Positions 50,388 to 60,475 are shown, counted from the stretch's first letter. The stretch: 64,000 bases of DNA from CAWECB01 sp963807465 (GCA_963807465.1 CAWECB010000003.1:186001-250000); one strand, 5' to 3'. The notes: generated by a model from the letters alone, not told the origin. Translations and numbers: made by a program.

Positions 50388-52127
50388 ATGGTTTTTCTAC
50401 AAAAACTGATAGAAAAAAAAATAATAACCAAGGAGCAGGCGGAACAGCTGATGGCCGAGTTTAAGGATTTCAAAGGGACGGAAGAGGAATTCCTTATTCA
50501 AAAAAAGCTGCTCAAAGAAAATCAACTGAACACCCTCAAGGCAGAGATTTTTAATATGCCTTTTTTTGAAAATGTCGAAGTTCTTGAGGTTCCGAATAAC
50601 GTCTTATCATTGATCCCCGAGGAATCAGCTAGATTCTACAAAGTTATTCCCTTGGGACTGCAGGGAACCGTTCTTGAAGTCGGAATGGTTGACCCGGAAG
50701 ATATAAAGGCAAAGGAGGCGTTGGACTTTTTGGCCAGGCAGAACAAACTGACATACAAGACATATCTTATAAGTTCAGGGTCCTTTGAAGAATTCTTGAA
50801 GCAGTACCGAAATATTAGGGAAGAAGTGGGTAAAGCATTGAGTGCCCTCGAGACCGAGCTGGGAGGCAGCGAGAACGTAGAATTGCTTGGTGCGGATTCA
50901 GGTAAGCCTAAAACTGAAAGGCTTACCGAAGAGGCGCCCATAATCAAGATGGTGGCCGTTATTTTGAGGCATGCGGTTGACGGAAACGCTTCGGATATCC
51001 ACATCGAGCCCGAAGAAAGCCAGCTCAGAATACGTTTTAGAATGGACGGCCTACTATACTCTTCTTTATTTTTGCCTATACACACGCATCCTTCCATTGT
51101 TGCCAGAATCAAGATAGTTTCTAATCTTAGGATAGACGAAACGAGGATTCCCCAGGACGGAAGGTTTTCTGCGAAGATTGACAACAGAGACATCGATTTC
51201 AGGGTTTCAACCTTACCTACCAAATTAGGAGAGAAGGTTGCTATCAGGGTTCTTGATCCGACAGAAGGTTTAAAGACCTATGAAGAGGAAGGATTGTCTG
51301 GGCACAACCTTCAGGTGATAAGGGAAACGGTCACAAAGCCGTTCGGATTGATTCTGTCCACGGGCCCGACCGGTTCCGGAAAAACTACAACGCTGTACTC
51401 AATTCTCAAAGAGCTTAACAAGCCCGATGTCAACGTCGTTACCCTGGAAGACCCTATCGAGTATTATATGAAAGGTGTTAATCAGTCACAGATAAGGCCG
51501 GAGATAGGATATGATTTCGGCTCGGGATTAAGATCTATCATTAGACAAGACCCAGACGTAATCATGGTTGGCGAGATAAGGGACGAAGAGTCGGCATCTT
51601 TGGTTACGCATGCCGCCCTGACCGGACACGTGGTTTTATCCACTCTTCACACAAATAATGCCGCGGGAGCCATTCCGAGATTGATTGATATGAAAATCAG
51701 GCCGTTCCTTTTGCCCGCGACCCTGAATATTGTCATAGCCCAAAGACTGGCTCACCGTTTATGCCCCTACTGTAGAGAGAAGACGAGACCCACTAAAGAG
51801 GTGGAAAGGGATTTGCTGAAAGAGCTTTCCGGCTTGCCGGAAGAAATTAAAAAAACCATGGCCGTTTCCAATCCGCTGTATATTTACAAGCCCAAGGGTT
51901 GTTCTAAATGTAACATGAAGGGGGAAAAAGGCAGGATCGGTATTTTTGAAATATTGAAGATGACGCCCGAATTGGAAAAAATAATCGTAGAGAATCCGAC
52001 AGAGGAAATGATTACCCAGGAGGCTAGGAATCAGGGTATGATAACGATGAGGCAGGATGCCATCTTGAAGGCGCTGCAGGGTATAATATCGGCGGAAGAG
52101 GTGTTCAGGGTTTCGGAAGAGCAATAA
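50388..52127 (+). CDS. pilB: Type IV pilus extension ATPase PilB (GspE family)
   Basis: A 579-aa hexameric motor. The N-terminal MshEN-type domain (about residues 1-150) is followed by the ATPase with Walker A STGPTGSGKTT, the Asp box VTLEDPIEY, Walker B DPDVIMVGEIRD and the His box LSTLHTNNAAGA. Four zinc cysteines are present (CPYC and CSKC), as in PilB/GspE but not PilT. Full length. Confidence 0.95.
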   Translation: MVFLQKLIEKKIITKEQAEQLMAEFKDFKGTEEEFLIQKKLLKENQLNTLKAEIFNMPFFENVEVLEVPNNVLSLIPEESARFYKVIPLGLQGTVLEVGMVDPEDIKAKEALDFLARQNKLTYKTYLISSGSFEEFLKQYRNIREEVGKALSALETELGGSENVELLGADSGKPKTERLTEEAPIIKMVAVILRHAVDGNASDIHIEPEESQLRIRFRMDGLLYSSLFLPIHTHPSIVARIKIVSNLRIDETRIPQDGRFSAKIDNRDIDFRVSTLPTKLGEKVAIRVLDPTEGLKTYEEEGLSGHNLQVIRETVTKPFGLILSTGPTGSGKTTTLYSILKELNKPDVNVVTLEDPIEYYMKGVNQSQIRPEIGYDFGSGLRSIIRQDPDVIMVGEIRDEESASLVTHAALTGHVVLSTLHTNNAAGAIPRLIDMKIRPFLLPATLNIVIAQRLAHRLCPYCREKTRPTKEVERDLLKELSGLPEEIKKTMAVSNPLYIYKPKGCSKCNMKGEKGRIGIFEILKMTPELEKIIVENPTEEMITQEARNQGMITMRQDAILKALQGIISAEEVFRVSEEQ

Positions 52128-52136
52128 TTTTTCAAA

Positions 52137-53198
52137 ATGAATTACGAAAGCTATCTTAACCAGCTTTTGGAGGCGACGATAAAGAATAATGCCTCCGACC
52201 TGCACATCGCGGAAGGACATCCTCCGGTAATGAGGATAAACAGGGCGCTGGTTTTCCTTACAAAGGAAAACATATTGAGCGCGGAAGATGCGGAAGGGAT
52301 TTCTTTCGCCCTGATGAAGGAAGAGCAGATAGAGAGCTTCAAAAAAGAAAAGGAAATAGACTTTTCTTACGATTTTCAGGGCAGGGCGAGGTTCAGGGTG
52401 AACATCTTCTACCAATTGGGAACCGTTTCCGCCGCCCTGAGGCTGGTGCCGGACAGGATCAGGTCGATCGAAGAATTGAAACTGCCGCCCCGTCTCTACC
52501 AGTTCTGCGAATACAACCAGGGATTCGTCCTGGTCGTCGGGCCGTCGAGCCACGGCAAGAGCACTACCCTGGCGGCGATCATAGACGAGATAAACCATAC
52601 GAGGGCCTGCCACGTGATCACGATCGAGGATCCGATCGAGTACATATTCAAAGACGACAAGTCGATGATCAACCAGAGGGAACTCCATTTGGATACCCTG
52701 TCTTTCGCCAAAGCCCTGAAGTCGACTTTCAGGGAAGACCCCGATGTCATAATGGTCGGGGAGATGAGGGACCCGGAAACGATTTCCACCGCCATTACCG
52801 CGGCCGAGACCGGGCATCTGGTCTTTGCGACCCTGCACACCAATTCGGCTGCGCAGACCATCAACAGGATCGTCGACAATTTCCACGGAGACCAGCAGCC
52901 CCAGATAAGGGCGCAACTGGCTACGTCTTTGGCCGGGATCGTCTCTCAGAGGCTGGTTCCTTCGACCGACGGCGGCGTAGTCCCGGTCTGCGAGATAATG
53001 TTCAACACGCCGGCCATCTCCAACCTCATAAGGGATAACAAGATCTACGAAATACCCTTGGTCATAGAGACATCTTCGGAAGCGGGGATGATATCCTTGA
53101 ACAGGTCCTTGTCGGATCTGGTGAGGAAGGGTACGATAACGATAGAAAACGCATTGAAGTTTTCGACTAATCCGAGGGAATTAAAGAAACTAATCTAA
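52137..53198 (+). CDS. pilT: Type IV pilus retraction ATPase PilT
   Basis: A 353-aa retraction motor: N-terminal ASDLHIAEGHPPVMRI, Asp box TIEDPIEY, Walker B DPDVIMVGEMRD, His box FATLHTNSAAQT, and NTPAISNLIRDNKIYEI in the AIRNLIRE position. Walker A is GPSSHGKST rather than the common GPTGSGKST; the core G-x4-GKS is kept. Codon use and GC become clearly richer partway through this gene (from about 52.3 kb). Its stop overlaps the pilC start by 1 base. Confidence 0.95.
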   Translation: MNYESYLNQLLEATIKNNASDLHIAEGHPPVMRINRALVFLTKENILSAEDAEGISFALMKEEQIESFKKEKEIDFSYDFQGRARFRVNIFYQLGTVSAALRLVPDRIRSIEELKLPPRLYQFCEYNQGFVLVVGPSSHGKSTTLAAIIDEINHTRACHVITIEDPIEYIFKDDKSMINQRELHLDTLSFAKALKSTFREDPDVIMVGEMRDPETISTAITAAETGHLVFATLHTNSAAQTINRIVDNFHGDQQPQIRAQLATSLAGIVSQRLVPSTDGGVVPVCEIMFNTPAISNLIRDNKIYEIPLVIETSSEAGMISLNRSLSDLVRKGTITIENALKFSTNPRELKKLI

Positions 53199-54419
53199 TG
53201 AAATATTCATATCAGGCGAGAGATGCAAAAGGAGGCAAGCAGGTGGGAACGATAGAAGCGTCTTCGAAGGAAGCCGCGCTTGAGGTTTTGAGCAACAACA
53301 ATCTTTTTCCTTTGGACATCGTTGAGGTGGGAGAAAAAGCGCCCGGACAAGGGCTGAACTTCAAGATACATCTTTTTGAGGGGGTTTCCCAGAAAGATGT
53401 GGCCAGTTTTTCAAGGGAACTGGCCATCATGATCGATTCCAATGTCCCTCCGGCAGAGGCCATAGAGGCATTGGGCAACCAGAGCAGGAATAAATCCTTC
53501 AAGGAAAAGGTTTTCAGGATAGCGACGGATGTGCGGGGAGGGACGCTATTGTCAAAGGCGTTCGGAAAATATCCGGACATCTTTTCCGTATTTTACGTGA
53601 ATATGATCAGGTCGGGAGAGGTTTCCGGAAATCTGCCGAAGATATTGGGGAAAGTGGCCGACCATCTGGAATCGGAAGACGCCATACGTTCCAAAACCTT
53701 GGGAGCGATGATCTATCCTTTGGTCATCTTGATAGTCTTCGTCCTTATCTTCATCATAATGATGATCTTCGTGGTTCCCGGCTTGGTCGCGGTCCTGAAG
53801 AGTTCGGGACGCGCTGCCGATCGCGACCAGGATCATAATCGGGATATCCGATGCGGTCGTGCACTATTGGTACATTCTATTGGTTGTCATCCTCGGCCTG
53901 GTCGCTTTCTTCACCTATTATCCGAGGACCGAGAGGGGCAAGGATTTTTTCGACAACGTATTGATACGCTTGCCGATCTTGGGCAATTATCTGAAGAACC
54001 TGTTCGTGATGCGCCTTGCGGAAAACTTTTCCACCTTGATCTCGGCCGGCGTTCCCATAGCCGAAGCCCTGGAAGTCGTTTCCGACCTCATAGGCAATAA
54101 CGTATACAAGAGGGCTATCCTGCAGACGAGGGACAGGGTGATCAAGGGGGACAGCGTGAGCTATGTCTTCGGCCAATTTCCGGAGATCATTTCTCCCTTG
54201 TTCGTCCAGATGGCGTCGGTGGGGGAACAGACCGGAAAGCTGGATTCTTCGCTTGTGAACGTGGTCACTTTCTACAAGAGGGAAACGGACGTCTTCATAG
54301 ATTCTCTGAGCAGCATCATCGAACCGGTTTTGATCATCGGTCTTGCTCTCATGGTCGGGTTCCTCGTGGCCGCAATCCTGTTGCCCATTTACCAGATAAG
54401 CACCACGATACCGCAGTAG
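53198..54419 (+). pseudogene. pilC: Type IV pilus platform protein PilC (GspF family), split by a frameshift
   Basis: PilC is the inner-membrane platform that couples the motors to pilin assembly. The first frame encodes the N-terminal GspF domain (SQKDVASFSRELAIMIDSN, MIRSGEVSGNLPKIL) and the first membrane hairpin, up to VLKSSG at about 53807. The next residues LPIATRIIIGIS and the second GspF domain (FSTLISAGVPIAEALEVVSD, MASVGEQTGKLDSSL) continue one frame over to 54419. One extra base near 53811-53814 explains it. Without the shift the protein would be about 406 aa, the normal length. An intact pilC is needed for pilus assembly, so a sequence error or very recent change is likely. Confidence 0.9.
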
Positions 54420-54426
54420 GGCTTGA

Positions 54427-54455
54427 TTGACAATGGAGTTCTTCCGCGGTAATAT
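54427..54455 (+). promoter_or_regulatory. Strong promoter of the pilin genes
   Basis: TTGACA (54427-54432), 17-base spacer, TAATAT (54450-54455), with a leader of about 45 bases. It uncouples pilin expression from the upstream assembly operon. Confidence 0.72.
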
Positions 54456-54508
54456 ATCAATATAAATAATAATTCTTGATTTAATAATTGAGACGAAAAA
54501 ATAATCAT

Positions 54509-54913
54509 ATGCAAAAAACAAGAGGTTTTACCTTGATCGAGCTATTGGTAGTGATCGCCATCATCGGTATCTTATCAGGATTGATCATTGTTTCCATGGG
54601 AGGAGCGACTAATGGCGCCAAGGACGCGAGGATCAAGTCGGAGATGGACCAGCTGAGGTCAACGGGATTGATCTATTACAACAATAGCGGCACCTATGTC
54701 GACTTTACGGCCGCAGGAGACGGCGCGACCCTGAAGACGGATATAAACAACCAGGGAGGGACGGCGATGGTCACTACTCAGATCTTCGCTACGACTTACT
54801 GCATATCCAAGCAATTGATTAGCAACACCGCACAGTACTGGTGTTTGGATTCCACTGGAACCGCGAAAGCCTCCAGCGCCAACTGCAGTTCAAGCTCAAC
54901 CGCTTGCCCGTAA
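54509..54913 (+). CDS. Type IV pilin, paralogue 1
   Basis: A 134-aa prepilin: leader MQKTRG, cleavage before F7, methylated-Phe motif FTLIELLVVIAIIGIL, then a helix and a variable head. The Cys pair in TTYCIS and YWCLD and the last Cys near the end are typical of pilin heads. The ATG at 54509 is used; an in-frame ATG at 54488 adds seven residues not found in its twin. The first 160 bases are almost identical to the next gene. Confidence 0.92.
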   Translation: MQKTRGFTLIELLVVIAIIGILSGLIIVSMGGATNGAKDARIKSEMDQLRSTGLIYYNNSGTYVDFTAAGDGATLKTDINNQGGTAMVTTQIFATTYCISKQLISNTAQYWCLDSTGTAKASSANCSSSSTACP

Positions 54914-54928
54914 TCACAAATACTTAGA

Positions 54929-54947
54929 TAAAGGTCGCATAAAGTAA
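54929..54947 (+). promoter_or_regulatory. 19-bp motif, copy 2, before the second type IV pilin gene
   Basis: TAAAGGTCGCATAAAGTAA, one mismatch from 30174-30192, lies 14 bases before the ATG at 54962. Confidence 0.5.
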
Positions 54948-54961
54948 AAAATTCAAATCAT

Positions 54962-55432
54962 ATGCAAAAAACAAGAGGTTTTACCTTGATCGAGCTATTG
55001 GTGGTGATCGCCATAATCGGTATCTTGTCCGGACTGATCATCGTTTCCATGAGCGGTGCCACAAACAGTGCCAAGGACGCGAGGATCAAGTCGGAGATGG
55101 ACCAGTTGAGGTCAACGGCCGAGATATTCAGGATCAACAACAATTACTACAATAATACTGCCAGCGCGGTTAATTATGTCGGAGTTCCGAATTCCAATAC
55201 CACCGACTTCGCTGCCAGCGCGGACGGACGGACGCTATTGACCGACATCCAGGCTCAGCAATCCGGCGCATTGGTGATAAACATCGACGCCAACACAGCA
55301 ACCGCTTCCAAATACTGCGTATCAAAGGTGTTGAGCGATAATACGTCCATATGGTGCGTTGACAGTGCGGGGAACACCGGCGTTACCACTGGTTCTTGCG
55401 ACTCGACGAACTTTGACTGTTTGGCCAATTAA
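54962..55432 (+). CDS. Type IV pilin, paralogue 2
   Basis: A 156-aa prepilin with the same leader MQKTRG and FTLIELLVVIAIIGILSG start as paralogue 1, then a longer variable head (residues 52-95 differ) and three cysteines near the end. Located 48 bases after paralogue 1, it arose by tandem duplication with retained or converted 5' sequence. A terminator follows. Confidence 0.92.
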   Translation: MQKTRGFTLIELLVVIAIIGILSGLIIVSMSGATNSAKDARIKSEMDQLRSTAEIFRINNNYYNNTASAVNYVGVPNSNTTDFAASADGRTLLTDIQAQQSGALVINIDANTATASKYCVSKVLSDNTSIWCVDSAGNTGVTTGSCDSTNFDCLAN

Positions 55433-55444
55433 CCAATATTTAAG

Positions 55445-55468
55445 ACGCCCCCTCCGGGGTGTTTTATT
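55445..55468 (+). terminator. Rho-independent terminator after the pilins
   Basis: ACGCCCC (55445-55451) pairs with GGGGTGT (55456-55462, one G:T) around CTCC, followed by a T-rich run. Confidence 0.8.
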
Positions 55469-55495
55469 TTGCATCGGATATGATAAGATGTAAGC

Positions 55496-56290
55496 ATGAT
55501 TGAAATAATTTTGATTTTTATCCTCGGCTTGATCGTGGGCAGCTTCCTCAATTGCGTCATTTACAGGATTTCCAAAGAGGAAAGCTTCATCAAGGGGAGA
55601 TCTTACTGTCCCAAATGCCGCCATGATCTTGATTTCTTCGATCTGGTTCCGGTGCTGAGCTTTGTTTTTTTGTCGGGCAGATGCCGCTATTGCAAAGAAC
55701 CGATCTCGTGGCAGTATCCTTTGGTCGAACTGGCGACAGGATTCTTATTTTCTTTCGTTTATTTTCAATTCGGACCGGTCACCAGCCTGTTCTCTTACGT
55801 TTCTTTGGAAATGTTGTTCTGGCTCATAATCTGGTCGCTCTTTGTTATCATGTTTATCTTCGACTGGAAGCATTACATCATCCCCGACGAAGTGATCTAT
55901 CCGGCCATAATCTTGTCTCTATTATGGGCGGCATATTCTTTCTTCGCCGGATTCATCGGCGGGGAACAGATATTGCAGATGGCGCTTTCCGCCTTGGGAG
56001 CTTCGTTATTCTTTTTCCTCATCTGGTTTTTTTCCAAGGGGAAAGCGATGGGGTTCGGCGACGTCAAGCTGGCTTTTTTGATGGGGATCTTGCTCGGCTG
56101 GCCTAAAATAGTCCTCGGCCTCTTTTTGGGATTTCTTTTCGGTGCTATAATAGGGATAATACTGATAGTTTTGAGAAAGAAAGGGATGAGATCGGAAATA
56201 CCTTTCGGCCCCTTTCTTATAATCGGAACATTCCTGGCCCTTTTCTTCGGGCAAGCCATAATCAACTGGTATATGTCGCTCATCCTTTAA
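55496..56290 (+). CDS. pilD: Prepilin peptidase PilD (A24 family)
   Basis: A 264-aa polytopic aspartyl protease that cuts prepilin leaders and methylates the new N terminus. The N-terminal methyltransferase-type cytoplasmic domain carries four zinc cysteines (CPKC and CRYC). The two catalytic aspartates are in IFDWKHYIIPD and GFGDVKL. About eight helices. The short spacing (2 bases) to the next gene puts it in one operon with the first giant prepilin. Confidence 0.95.
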   Translation: MIEIILIFILGLIVGSFLNCVIYRISKEESFIKGRSYCPKCRHDLDFFDLVPVLSFVFLSGRCRYCKEPISWQYPLVELATGFLFSFVYFQFGPVTSLFSYVSLEMLFWLIIWSLFVIMFIFDWKHYIIPDEVIYPAIILSLLWAAYSFFAGFIGGEQILQMALSALGASLFFFLIWFFSKGKAMGFGDVKLAFLMGILLGWPKIVLGLFLGFLFGAIIGIILIVLRKKGMRSEIPFGPFLIIGTFLALFFGQAIINWYMSLIL

Positions 56291-56292
56291 CC

Positions 56293-58999
56293 ATGACGGG
56301 AAGAAAAACAGACAAAAAGGCCTTCACTTTGATCGAACTGTTGGTGATGATCAGCATGGTCGGAATTCTTTCGGCCATGGTTTTCGCCAATTACGGAAAG
56401 AGCAACCAAGGCCTTGCTTTGGACAGGGCAACCCAGAAGCTTTCCCAGGACCTGAGGAGGACGGAAGAGCTTGCGCTGGCCGGGGTTGCGGGAGGCGCGG
56501 GGACCAACGGCTACGGGATATATTTCGACAAGACTTCGGGAAACCAGACGAAATACATCATTTACGGAAACAACAATGCCAATCCCTATTACGAAGCGGG
56601 CACGGATACCGTTCAGGAGACGGTCAACATCGAGAGCGGGATAAAGATATGCGACATCCAGGACAACAGCGTAAGCGCTAACAATCTGAGCGTTTCATTC
56701 ATTCCGCCGGATCCGACTACCTACGTCGGCAGCAATTATACGGGGCACGAGGCCTCCATATTGCTCTGCGTCGCGCAAGACAATACCCAGACAAGGACGG
56801 TAGACGTAAACAATACGGGAAGGATAGCCACGGCGAGCCCGAGCGGATTATTGAACGGCGCTTGCGGTCCTGACAACGCGCAGAATCTGAATTCTCAGCC
56901 TACCCATCTCTGCAGCATAGGCACTCCGTCGGCGCTATCCGGTTCCGGTCCTTGGACCTGGACCTGCACCGGGGCTAACGGGGGAGGGACGGTCAATTGT
57001 TCGACCGGCAGCTTGCCCATCGGCGCTACCTGCGGTTCCAGCAACGGGCAGGGCTTTTCATCGGCTCCAACTACAAATCTATGCTCTTTTGGTACCCCTT
57101 CTTCGTTATCCGGTTCCGGTCCCTGGACCTGGAATTGTACCAGTCCCAACGGGGGAACTCCGGCCAGCTGCTTCGGCCAGTTTGATTGTTAGTGGCGCAT
57201 GCGGTTCCAGCAACGGGCAGAATTATTATTTCGCACCCACTACAAATCTCTGTACTGCCGGTACGGCATCGGGAGTCGCCGGTTTCGGTTCCTGGACCTG
57301 GACCTGCGCCGGCTCGGGCGGGGGAACGACGGCCAGCTGCTCGGCTAACATTTCCGTCAACGGCACCTGCGGATCTTCTAACGGCCTGAATTTCTATTCC
57401 GCCCCCTCGACCAATCTCTGCTCGACCGGAACCCCCTCCTCGTTATCCGGCACCGGCCCCTGGACCTGGGGGCTGCAACGGATCTAACGGGGGAACGAGC
57501 ACTTCCGCCGCCGCCTGTTTCAGCTAATCTTTCCTTAGATGGTAATTGCGGGTCTTCGAACGGTGCCAATCTGAGTTCGGCTCCCTCGACCAACCTCTGT
57601 ACGGCAGGGAGTGCGACGGCGGTTTCCGGCACCGGCCCCTGGACCTGGGGCTGCAACGGGATACACGGCGGGAACAACGCTTCCTGCTCCACCGGAGCGG
57701 TCTTGGTCAACGGGGCGTGCGGCTCTGCGAACAAGGCATATGCGTATTCGGATACCACTTACGGTTCGGATACTTTCTGTTCAACCGGAACAGCCAGTCC
57801 GACAAGCCCCGCCTTCCCGTCCCAAGGAGGTTCGATCAATTGGACCTGCGCCGGCTCCGGCGGAGGAAGCACAGCCAGCTGTTCCGCCTCAAGGCCTCTG
57901 GCTCCGGTCAACGGCGCCTGCGGATCTTCGAACGGTTTGAATTTCTACTCAGCTCCCTCGACCAACCTCTGTTCGACCGGAACAGCTACTTCCTTATCGG
58001 GAACAGGTCCCTGGACCTGGGGTTGTAATGGCTCCAATGGAGGCACGAGTACTACCGCCACGGCCTGTTCCGCTAATTTATCAGTTAACGGCGCCTGTGG
58101 CGTCGCGAACAGTCATTACAGGTCTTCGACTCCGACAGGAACCGATGCCTGTACCAGCGGCACGATCACTGGTATGGCCGGATCGTATTCCTGGACCTGC
58201 GCCGGATCAAACGGAGGAACTTCTAGCGGAACCTGCGCTACCGTCGCAGCGTCATACGCAGTCCAATCATTCACGACAGTCGGCACTACCAGCTGGACCG
58301 TTCCCACAGGAGTCACTTCTGTAGACTATCTCGTTGTTGGAGGTGGCGGCGGGGGAGCCAAAGGGGGATATTATTATTCTGATGGGAACGGTACTGGATC
58401 CGGAGGTGGCGGCGGGGGAGCAGGCGGTGTATTGACTGGCACATTATCAGTAACTCCTGGCAATGGTCTAGGGGTTACCGTTGGGGCCGGTGGTGCTTTA
58501 GGGAGTGATGGTGCGAATGGAGGTAACTCGGTTTTTAGCAGTATCACCGCCATAGGCGGTGGGGGTGGTGGCAGTAGTTATGGTCATAGTGGAGGATCTG
58601 GGGGCGGTGGATGTAGTGCCAATAACTCCGTTGCTTATAGCGGCGGATCGGGAACATCCGGACAAGGATATGCCGGTGGAACCGGGAACAGTGCAAGTGG
58701 GTCCTGGTCAGCATCAGGTGGTGGCGGTGGTGCTGGCAGTGCAGGGGGTAGCAATACTAATAATTATGGTGCCCCGGGAGGAAATGGAGTGTATTCGACC
58801 ATTACTGGATCTTCTGTCGGATATGGTGCCGGGGGAGTAGGATCTTCGCTGTGGGGTGGCACGAATAACAGTTATGTGGGTAATACTGCGTATGGTTGGG
58901 GGGATCGCTGGCCGGGGATATGGGGGGAATGGAGGATCTAATACCGGCACCAGCGGGGGTTCAGGCGTTGTTATTATAAAGTACATAAATAATTATTAA
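56293..58999 (+). pseudogene. Giant modular prepilin with Cys-rich repeats and Gly-rich tail, broken by several frameshifts
   Basis: It starts as a prepilin (leader MTGRKTDKKA, then FTLIELLVMISMVGIL) and has a pilin-like head of about 170 residues. Then come at least seven modules of about 45 residues with the pattern GACGSSNG, SAPTTNLC, GPWTWxC and a closing Cys. A Trp-containing module (TSWTVPTGVTSVDYLVVGGG) leads to a glycine-rich domain ending in GGSGVVIIKYINNY. The reading frame changes near 57172, 57471, 57521 and 58915; each break is repaired by removing one base, usually in a short G or T run. Restored length is about 900 aa. It is likely a minor or tip pilin with an adhesive stalk. 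The frame breaks may be assembly errors in repetitive sequence. Confidence 0.78.
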
Positions 59000-59016
59000 T
59001 AAGTTTCCGAAAGGCA

Positions 59017-59231
59017 ATGATCGACCCTAAAATATTCAAAGCATATGACATCAGGGGAATATATCCCGAAGAACTGAACGAAGAAGCGGCCCACAAAATA
59101 GGGCGGGCCTTCGCGTTGTTTATAAAAAAAGTTTCCGGAAAATATAATTCGCAGTTGTTGTTAGTTGAGATAATCATAGCTCTTCCCTGAGCCTCTTTGA
59201 TGAATTAATCTCACAGTGTTTTAATAATTAA
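59017..59231 (+). pseudogene. Phosphohexomutase (PMM/PGM) 5' fragment, relic 1
   Basis: The ATG at 59017 opens MIDPKIFKAYDIRGIYPEEL, the N terminus of the phosphomannomutase/phosphoglucomutase family. After SGK the frame is disturbed. The shifted frame reads DNHSSSLSLFDELISQ, which corresponds to the family's GRDxRxSSPSLF segment, and then stops at 59229-59231. The catalytic serine loop and domains 2-4 are absent. The next gene starts 6 bases later. Sequence and base composition differ from the second fragment at 60026, so it is not a simple duplicate. Confidence 0.82.
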
Positions 59232-59237
59232 AACCTC

Positions 59238-60029
59238 ATGAAAATCAACCAAAAATTTAAGAAAATCGCTGTAGACGCGGTAAGAGAAGCTGGAAAGACA
59301 TTGATGAAAAAATTTAACAATGTTAGGGTTCTCAAATATAAAGATAGGCAGGATATACTTACTGATGCTGATCTTAGGGCCGAAAGAATAATAATTAATA
59401 AGATTAAGGCGAACTTTCCAGACCACAACATTATATCCGAAGAGGCGGGAAGTATGGATTTAAAATCAGAATATACCTGGATTATTGACCCTCTCGACGG
59501 AACAAAGCATTACATAAGAAAAATGCCCATCTTCTGTGTTTCCATTGCCCTTCAGAAAAATGAAGAAATTATTGTCGGCGTAATTTTTGTTCCGGCGACT
59601 AACAGCCTTTTTTATGCCGAAAAAGGCAAGGGAGCCTTTCTCAACGGTAGAAAGATTCATGTTTCTCAAGTAAAAAATCTTGCCGACGCTTTTATTTACG
59701 CCGAGTTGCCGAATTGCAAGTTATCAAAAAAATCTTTTAATAAATATCATCAACGACTGGGAGAGTTCCTTAAAAAAACATATCGAGTTAGGGCTTGGGG
59801 AAGCGGTCCTTTGGGTTTTTGTTATGTTGCCCTAGGGGGATTCGACTCCTATGTACTATTAAACGATGGCACCAAACTAACGGATGCGGCGGCCGGAGTT
59901 CTTATAGTAAAAGAGGCTGGAGGAAGAGTAACCGACATTAATGGGAATGAATTCACAAGAAAGACTACTAATCCCGTCGCTTCTAACGGCAAAATTCATA
60001 ATCAGATTATAAAGATATTAAAAAAATGA
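59238..60029 (+). CDS. Inositol monophosphatase family phosphatase
   Basis: A 263-aa Mg-dependent phosphatase. Metal-site motifs: SEEAG at residues 67-71, WIIDPLDGT with Asp84 and Asp87, and LTDAAAGVLIVKEAGG near 215-230, where the family usually has W-D. The substrate could be inositol phosphate, 3'-phosphoadenosine phosphate or fructose bisphosphate; the motif set does not decide. Its stop overlaps the following phosphomutase start by 4 bases, so these two came as a pair. Composition is visibly more A/T-rich than the pilus genes around it. Confidence 0.9.
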   Translation: MKINQKFKKIAVDAVREAGKTLMKKFNNVRVLKYKDRQDILTDADLRAERIIINKIKANFPDHNIISEEAGSMDLKSEYTWIIDPLDGTKHYIRKMPIFCVSIALQKNEEIIVGVIFVPATNSLFYAEKGKGAFLNGRKIHVSQVKNLADAFIYAELPNCKLSKKSFNKYHQRLGEFLKKTYRVRAWGSGPLGFCYVALGGFDSYVLLNDGTKLTDAAAGVLIVKEAGGRVTDINGNEFTRKTTNPVASNGKIHNQIIKILKK

Positions 60030-60475
60030 TTAACAAAGAAATTTTCAGACTATACGATATAAGGGGAATTTTTCCCCAGGAACTTAATGAAGACACTGCC
60101 TACCAAATAGGGAGATGTTTTATTCATTTCCTACGCAAAACAACGAAAAAGGCAACTTTTAAGATTGCGGTAGGAAGAGACATCCGGTCATCTTCACCAA
60201 GCCTTTTTAAGGGTTTTTCAGACGGAATTAGAGACGAAGGGGCGGATATTGTTGATCTTGGCTTGGTTACTACGCCGATGCTTTATTTTGCTGTTTCAAA
60301 ATTTGGCTATGACGGAGTTAGTGCTGCGGGCGGTGGAGCCGGCGGGAAGAATGCAAGCTCTTATTACAACGGTTCTGCTGCTAATGCGAATACGGGCAGT
60401 GGCGGAGGAGGGGCGGTAAATGCAACGGGCGGAGCAGGCGGCTCCGGCATCGTGATCATTAGGTATACAAAGTAA
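60026..60475 (+). pseudogene. Phosphohexomutase N-terminal domain fused in frame to a glycine-rich pilin-type tail
   Basis: Residues 1-98 are a good PMM/PGM domain 1: FRLYDIRGIFPQELNED, VGRDIRSSSPSLF, VTTPMLYFAVSKFGYDG. The family continues with a catalytic serine in TASHNP, but here it switches at about base 60315 to AGGGAGGKNASSYYNGSA. It then runs as a glycine-rich segment to GGSGIVIIRYTK, the same kind of ending as the giant prepilins at 58999 and 63105. The catalytic serine and three of four domains are missing, so it cannot be a mutase. The fusion is open and in frame. It is either a rearrangement or a chimeric contig. Confidence 0.82.

Noticed and set aside
56895..58316. Alternative-frame ORFs rich in Pro/Arg over the Cys-rich repeats
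   Set aside because: They arise because the repeats are G/C-rich and open in several frames; only the frames with the Cys/Trp module pattern are coherent.
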